A DNA stretch of 64,000 nucleotides. Source: Dechloromonas aromatica (nom. nud.) (lineage in GTDB: Bacteria > Pseudomonadota > Gammaproteobacteria > Burkholderiales > Rhodocyclaceae). The stretch's first letter is position 1; every line of letters starts with the position of its first letter. This document shows, in pieces, positions 62,723 through 64,000 of the stretch. The stretch is from NCBI GenBank assembly GCA_017848965.1, contig JAFIHA010000045.1, positions 1 to 64,000 on the forward strand, written 5' to 3'. The notes beneath the pieces are model-generated. The model ran no database searches, was not told the origin of the DNA, and was given only the letters and a program-made list of their open reading frames with translations. Position numbers and translations under genes: made by a program.

Positions 62723-64000
62723 ATGCCGCTCAATCAAACGCTCTCGTTACTCGAGCAGCACGACGAGTTCATCGACCGTCACATCGGCCCCTGCGCCGCC
62801 GAGACTGCCGAAATGCTGGCCGCCATCGGCGCCGCCAGCCTCGACCAGTTGATCGACCAGACGGTACCGGCTGCCATCCGCCTGCCGGCCGACCCGCCGC
62901 TGCCGGCGCCGCGCCGCGAACACGAGGCGCTTGCCGACCTGAAGGCGATCGCCGGCAGGAACGTGATCAAGAAGTCCTGCCTCGGCATGGGCTACTACGA
63001 CACGCTGACGCCCAAGGTGATCCTGCGCAACGTCATGGAAAACCCCGGCTGGTACACCGCCTACACGCCCTACCAGGCCGAGATCGCCCAGGGCCGCCTG
63101 GAAGCGCTGATGAACTTCCAGCAGATGGTGATCGACCTCACCGGGCTGGAGATCGCCAACGCCTCGCTGCTCGACGAAGCGACTGCTGCCGCCGAAGCGA
63201 TGACGATGGCGCGCCGCGTATCCAAGGCGAAGTCGAACCGCTTCCTGGTCGACGCCGCCTGCTTCCCGCAGACCATCGACGTCGTTCGCACGCGCGCCGG
63301 TTACTTCGGCTTCGAGGTTGTCGTCGCTGCCGCTGATACGGCGGACGGCGAATTCTTCGGCGCCCTGCTCCAGTACCCGGACGACAACGGCGAAGTACGC
63401 GACCGCAGCGACCTGATCGCCAGCCTCAAGGCATGCGGCGCCACCGTCGCCGTCGCCTGCGACCTGATGGCGCTGGTGCTGCTCAAGTCGCCGGGCGCCA
63501 TGGGCGCCGACATCGCGCTCGGCTCGAGCCAGCGCTTCGGCATTCCGATGGGCTTCGGCGGCCCGCACGCCGCCTTCTTCGCCACCCGCGAAGCCTTCGT
63601 CCGCTCGATGCCCGGCCGCATCATCGGCGTCTCCAAGGACGCCCGCGGCAACACCGCCTACCGCATGACCTTGCAGACGCGCGAACAGCACATCCGCCGC
63701 GAAAAGGCGAATTCCAACATCTGCACCTCGCAGGTGCTGCTCGCCAACATGGCCGGCATGTACGCCGTCTATCACGGCCCGCAGGGTTTGAAGACGATCG
63801 CCGCGCGCATCCACCGCCTGACCGCGATCTTCGCCGAGGGCCTGAAACGGGCCGGCGTCAAGGTGCTCACCGGACAGTTCTTCGACACCGTGCATGTCGA
63901 TCTCGGCGCCCGCGCCGAAAGCGCCTACCACGCTGCCGTCAGTGCCGGCTACAACCTGCGCCGCGTCTCGGCGGGTGTTCTTGGCGTCTCCTTCGACGAA
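62723..64000 (+). CDS. gcvP: Glycine dehydrogenase (decarboxylating), P protein, 5' part
   Basis: 426 codons open to the window end, so truncated at the 3' side; full GcvP is about 960 residues. N-terminal half features: [57 protein letters not shown] and [16 protein letters not shown]. The PLP lysine lies in the missing half. The ATG at 62723 has GAAGGA upstream and follows gcvH by 12 bases. It decarboxylates glycine and passes the aminomethyl group to H protein. Confidence 0.97.
   Translation, partial: MPLNQTLSLLEQHDEFIDRHIGPCAAETAEMLAAIGAASLDQLIDQTVPAAIRLPADPPLPAPRREHEALADLKAIAGRNVIKKSCLGMGYYDTLTPKVILRNVMENPGWYTAYTPYQAEIAQGRLEALMNFQQMVIDLTGLEIANASLLDEATAAAEAMTMARRVSKAKSNRFLVDAACFPQTIDVVRTRAGYFGFEVVVAAADTADGEFFGALLQYPDDNGEVRDRSDLIASLKACGATVAVACDLMALVLLKSPGAMGADIALGSSQRFGIPMGFGGPHAAFFATREAFVRSMPGRIIGVSKDARGNTAYRMTLQTREQHIRREKANSNICTSQVLLANMAGMYAVYHGPQGLKTIAARIHRLTAIFAEGLKRAGVKVLTGQFFDTVHVDLGARAESAYHAAVSAGYNLRRVSAGVLGVSFDE

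Noticed and set aside
62747..63931. Minus-strand open frame of 394 codons near the window end
   Set aside because: It is antisense to gcvP, which is clearly coding on the plus strand and runs off the window.

Overview
The window looks like a chromosomal segment of a betaproteobacterium, most likely from the Rhodocyclales (Dechloromonas/Azonexus-like). This is inferred from high GC throughout, from conserved gene blocks (kdsA-eno-ftsB beside pyrG; pnp-rpsO-truB-rbfA-infB-nusA-rimP; alaA-hom...thrC; gcvT-gcvH-gcvP behind a glycine riboswitch) and from the many sensory and cyclic-di-GMP proteins. No rRNA, CRISPR array, transposase or phage gene was seen. Composition statements are by eye, not computed.

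Layout. 1-3.0 kb: a Cache-CheW signalling protein and a small cupin. 3.0-15.4 kb: an accessory island of five same-strand genes: a SNF2/RapA-type helicase, a Fic protein, a large Mod-type adenine methyltransferase, an OLD-like ATPase with a TOPRIM-type segment, and a type III Res-like helicase-nuclease. This is the best candidate for an undescribed or unusual anti-phage/DNA-modification system. A cluster of palindromes with a shared CGTGTCGAT half-site lies just before fic and looks like an operator region. The last gene runs almost directly into mutS (5-nt gap). 15.4-25.0 kb: mutS, a periplasmic phosphoesterase, then a minus-strand block (bcp, slyD-like, ftsB, eno, kdsA, pyrG) and a plus-strand cnoX-like thioredoxin. 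25.2-27.5 kb: a CBS-domain histidine kinase with a double-receiver regulator. 27.7-33.4 kb: nnrD/nnrE, a phospholipase D-like lipoprotein, a DUF2789 protein, nadC and a methyltransferase. 33.4-38.9 kb: the threonine/alanine genes alaA, hom and thrC, with a DUF2249 plus NnrS-like membrane pair set between hom and thrC. 39.0-45.3 kb: an Mth938-like protein, a REC-PAS-GGDEF-EAL protein, galE and a hybrid kinase. 45.4-46.2 kb: tRNA-Arg, tRNA-Pro and dksA. 46.2-54.9 kb: the pnp to rimP translation/RNA operon. 55.0-60.8 kb: rluB, scpB, scpA, trpS, an M50 protease, a YciO-type protein and a PHP-domain nuclease. 60.9-64.0 kb: a tandem glycine riboswitch driving gcvT, gcvH and gcvP, the last running off the window.

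The most notable anomalies are the five-gene island; an in-frame TAA in pnp where a Glu codon is expected; degenerate receiver and EAL domains in signalling proteins; and a terminator-like hairpin between the predicted rimP operon promoter and its first codon. Many genes overlap by ATGA or TAATG junctions, which points to translational coupling.
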